Of a DNA stretch of 38,893 nt, positions 36,244 through 38,893 are shown in pieces. Location of the stretch: positions 1 to 38,893 of the forward strand of contig JALWQW010000023.1 of assembly GCA_026982895.1 (NCBI GenBank), in the 5' to 3' direction. The position numbers and the translations under genes were made by a program. The DNA is from Microcaldota archaeon. GTDB lineage: Archaea > Micrarchaeota > Micrarchaeia > Anstonellales > J096. Below the pieces are notes generated by a model. It was not told the DNA's origin. It searched no databases and saw only the letters and a program-made list of their open reading frames with translations. How positions within the stretch are numbered: the first letter of the stretch is position 1; every line of letters begins with the position of its first letter.

Positions 36244-37143
36244 TTATTTCAAAAGCTTGGTTATAAAATCCTCCTCCCTTATATTTATCCGTCGGAGTCT
36301 TTCTTCACCTTCGTTATCATAGACCATAATGTTGTAGGCGGCTATAAAACGCGCCAGGAGTATATATAAATCAGCTAAATAGAGAGAATCCACCGCTGTT
36401 CCATATTCATCCAACGGCCTTGCTAAATAGACTGAAATAATCTCCTCTAAAACATCGTGGTCTCTTCTACATATAGGAAATGTGTTGCCTTCAAAATTAT
36501 GATTCAGTATTAGATTCTTGGCCTTCAGTTCCTCCTTATGCTGCTTGGCAAAATGTTTAAGGGCCGAACGGGGAATAATATGGTGTGTCGTTAAATCGAA
36601 ACGGCTGCCACATATAGGACAAAGGGATTTTTTAGACCCCCTTGCAGAAGAGGCAAGTTTCTCATAAAACTCGGGACTAGCGCCGCCATTAAACATTAGA
36701 TAACGCCCGCCACCACGCTCGGCTTTAAATTTTATAAGATGCGTGTTATCAAGACCATTGCTTTTGAGCTCATTCAGAACACGATTGAGATTGCTTTTTA
36801 AGGCCCGAATATGTCCTATGTGATCAAGACCATTCAACACATCAAAATACAAATTGGAGACAAAATATGATTTCAGGCCAAGATAAATGGAAAGCTTCTC
36901 TCCCCTATAATGCTGTTGATAAAAAGAGCCATAAAAAGATACTTGCGGTTCAAATTTCCTAAGAAATGTAAGATATTTGGGTGAAGCATTCTTATCCAAG
37001 AGCGGAAAGACGACTTTCCACTTGGCGATTACCTCATCCCTCAATGCCATATAGTATATTGGCAGTAATCGTTTTAAATCGAGCTGTAGGTGGTTAAAAA
37101 ATGTTTTGATTATTGCACTCTTGCATTGCGATATCTCAAGCAT
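36244..37143 (-). CDS. HNH-nuclease-like protein with zinc-binding Cys pair
   Basis: CPICGSRFDLTTHHIIPRSALKHF...NTFPICRRDHDVLEE; ORF opens at a TTG at 37158, ATG at 37143 preferred. Confidence 0.65.
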   Translation of the reverse strand: MLEISQCKSAIIKTFFNHLQLDLKRLLPIYYMALRDEVIAKWKVVFPLLDKNASPKYLTFLRKFEPQVSFYGSFYQQHYRGEKLSIYLGLKSYFVSNLYFDVLNGLDHIGHIRALKSNLNRVLNELKSNGLDNTHLIKFKAERGGGRYLMFNGGASPEFYEKLASSARGSKKSLCPICGSRFDLTTHHIIPRSALKHFAKQHKEELKAKNLILNHNFEGNTFPICRRDHDVLEEIISVYLARPLDEYGTAVDSLYLADLYILLARFIAAYNIMVYDNEGEERLRRINIREEDFITKLLK

Positions 37144-37212
37144 GGAGAGAACATACAATCGGCTTTTAAAGATTTCGGAGAAGATACATAAAGCTCAAAA
37201 GTGGGTGTTATT

Positions 37213-37599
37213 ATGATATTAAATATAGGCACAAAAGAAGGTAAAACAGCTAAAATAGAATTAGCCAAAGAGAAAGAGGCAGCGATTATCGGAAAGAAGA
37301 TAGGCGACGAAGTAGAAGGCAACGAGATTGGCTTCGGCGGATATGTCTTCAAACTGACAGGTGGAAGCGACGCCAGCGGTTTCCCTATGAGAGAAGGTGT
37401 CCATGGAACAAAAAAGGCGGCTCTTCTCTTAAAAGGTGGAGTGGGTTACAACCCAAAGAGAAAAGGCGAGATGCAGCGCAAAACGATACGAGGGGAAGTT
37501 TACAGTGAAGACATAGTGCAGGTCAATATGGTTGTAGTCAAAGAGGGCCCAGAGCCCCTCGTGAAAGAAGAGAAGAATGACGAGGAAAAGAAAGAGTGA
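37213..37599 (+). CDS. rps6e: 30S ribosomal protein eS6
   Basis: GDEVEGNEIGFGGYVFKLTGGSDASGFPMREGVHGTKKAALLLKGGVGYNPKRKGEMQRKTIRGEVYSEDIVQVNMVV. Confidence 0.95.
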   Translation: MILNIGTKEGKTAKIELAKEKEAAIIGKKIGDEVEGNEIGFGGYVFKLTGGSDASGFPMREGVHGTKKAALLLKGGVGYNPKRKGEMQRKTIRGEVYSEDIVQVNMVVVKEGPEPLVKEEKNDEEKKE

Positions 37600-38800
37600 A
37601 ACCTTGGCTAATAGAAAGCAGCATGCTGAAAAAGTTGTCGTTGGTTTATTAGGCCATGTCGATCATGGTAAAACTACTTTAACGAAGGCGCTAACAGGCA
37701 AATGGACAGACACATACAAAGAAGAGCTCGTTAGAGGCATCAGTATAAAATTAGGTTATGCGGATTTAGGCATTTACAAGTGTGATAATACATACAGCAC
37801 AGACGGAAAATGTGGTGGTAAAGGAAAGGGAGAGCTCATTAAGATTGTCTCTTTTTTAGATGCGCCAGGACACGAATCCCTTATGGCAACAGCAATCTCT
37901 GCTTCAGCTGTCATAGACGGGGCTCTTTTCTTGATAGCAGCTAATGAACCTTGCCCTCAAGAACAGACAAAGGAGCATTTCATGGTCTTGGAAAAATTGG
38001 GCATAAAAAATATCGTGATTGTCCAAACAAAAGTTGATTTGGTAAGCAAAGAAAAAGCCAAGCAGCATTATCAGCAAATAAAGGATTTTGTTAAGGGGAC
38101 TTTCGCCGAGAATGCACCAATTATTCCCATATCCGGGACACACGCTATAAACATAGAACGCGTCATAGAGGCGCTTGTAGAAGAAATTCATCCTCGAGAA
38201 GATGTTAATAGAGATGGCGACCCACTCTTTTATGTCCTAAGGAGCTTCGACATAAATAAGCCTGGCACCCCTATTGAAAAACTCAAAGGCGGAGTTCTGG
38301 GAGGTGTGGTTGCAAGAGGTAGTTTTAAAGAAGGCGACAAGATAGAGATAAGCCCTGGATTGGCCATAGATAAAGAGATGAAGCCCATAAAAACAGAAAT
38401 AGCAAGCATACACACATATGAGGGAAAAACAAAGGAAGCCTCACCAGGAGGAACCGTCGCCATAGGCACATATTTAGACCCGACATACACAAAAGGCGAT
38501 AAATTAGTTGGAAATATAGTCACACTTGAAGGGAAGGCCCCGCCAATCCTAAAGGAGTTAAAGGTTGAATTTGAGCTTATAAAGAGAGAGGATATAGATA
38601 ATCCACCATTCAAAGACCATGAAGTTCTCCTATTAAATGTAGGTCCATCAACAACCGCCGGTGTAATAACCGAATTCAAAAAGAACCACATCTCAATTTC
38701 GCTGAAAAAACCAGTAGCAGCTGAAAAGGGCACGGCTGTAGCAATTCTCCGTCGATTGGGGCAGAGATGGAGATTAGGGGCTATGGGAAAGGTTGCTTAA
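37577..38800 (+). CDS. eif2g: Translation initiation factor aIF2 subunit gamma
   Basis: VVGLLGHVDHGKTTLTKALTGKWTDTYKEELVRGISIKLGYAD, FLDAPGHESLMATAISASAVIDGALFLIAANEPCPQEQT. Confidence 0.96.
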   Translation: MTRKRKSETLANRKQHAEKVVVGLLGHVDHGKTTLTKALTGKWTDTYKEELVRGISIKLGYADLGIYKCDNTYSTDGKCGGKGKGELIKIVSFLDAPGHESLMATAISASAVIDGALFLIAANEPCPQEQTKEHFMVLEKLGIKNIVIVQTKVDLVSKEKAKQHYQQIKDFVKGTFAENAPIIPISGTHAINIERVIEALVEEIHPREDVNRDGDPLFYVLRSFDINKPGTPIEKLKGGVLGGVVARGSFKEGDKIEISPGLAIDKEMKPIKTEIASIHTYEGKTKEASPGGTVAIGTYLDPTYTKGDKLVGNIVTLEGKAPPILKELKVEFELIKREDIDNPPFKDHEVLLLNVGPSTTAGVITEFKKNHISISLKKPVAAEKGTAVAILRRLGQRWRLGAMGKVA

Positions 38801-38893
38801 ACATTCGACCCTTGTTCTCAAGAAACTATTCGAAGAAATAATAGGAAGTTATTTAAAGGTTTAATATAAAAGAGCATTGTGGTTAGCGAATAC

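Noticed and set aside
1-38893. CRISPR arrays, transposases, inteins, rRNA genes
   Set aside because: Scanned for regularly spaced repeats, transposase motifs, intein blocks and rRNA cores; none recognised.

Overview
This is an archaeal chromosomal segment of about 38.9 kb. The information-processing genes are clearly archaeal: threonyl-tRNA synthetase with the archaeal N-terminal editing domain, deoxyhypusine synthase, aIF5B/IF-2, Rpo7, Spt4, an eS26-like protein, eS6, aIF2-gamma, A-type ATPase H/E/A/B subunits, CTP synthase and a RecJ-like DHH protein. There are two tRNA genes, Lys-CUU on the minus strand and Arg-GCG on the plus strand. GC-rich tRNA stems and an inositol-phosphate synthase hint at thermophily, which is inference only. 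An accessory surface-glycan island spans about 16.9-29.0 kb. It contains: FkbM methyltransferase; a TagB/CDP-glycerol-transferase-like protein; a nucleotidyltransferase resembling CTP:inositol-1-phosphate cytidylyltransferase; myo-inositol-1-phosphate synthase; GT2 and GT4 glycosyltransferases; three SDR epimerases/reductases; and a GmhA-HddC-HddA set for GDP-D-glycero-D-manno-heptose. The left end has a cell-surface operon (Cys-rich secreted protein, NTF2-like protein with a sorting-like tail, small membrane protein) and a two-gene operon of a stand-alone ferritin-like protein resembling the N-terminal domain of Pyrococcus encapsulin plus superoxide reductase. The most interesting candidates are: (i) a possible inositol-phosphate (teichoic-acid-like) archaeal surface polymer pathway; (ii) an archaeal GDP-heptose pathway lacking GmhB locally; (iii) the EncFtn-like/SOR pair without an encapsulin shell; (iv) a TATA-driven, GC-rich minus-strand hairpin RNA after infB; and (v) two tandem 16-bp palindromes upstream of a tRNA-Arg/tRNA-thiolase unit. 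No CRISPR array, transposon, rRNA or intein was seen. All family calls come from motif recognition by eye, and no database search was run.
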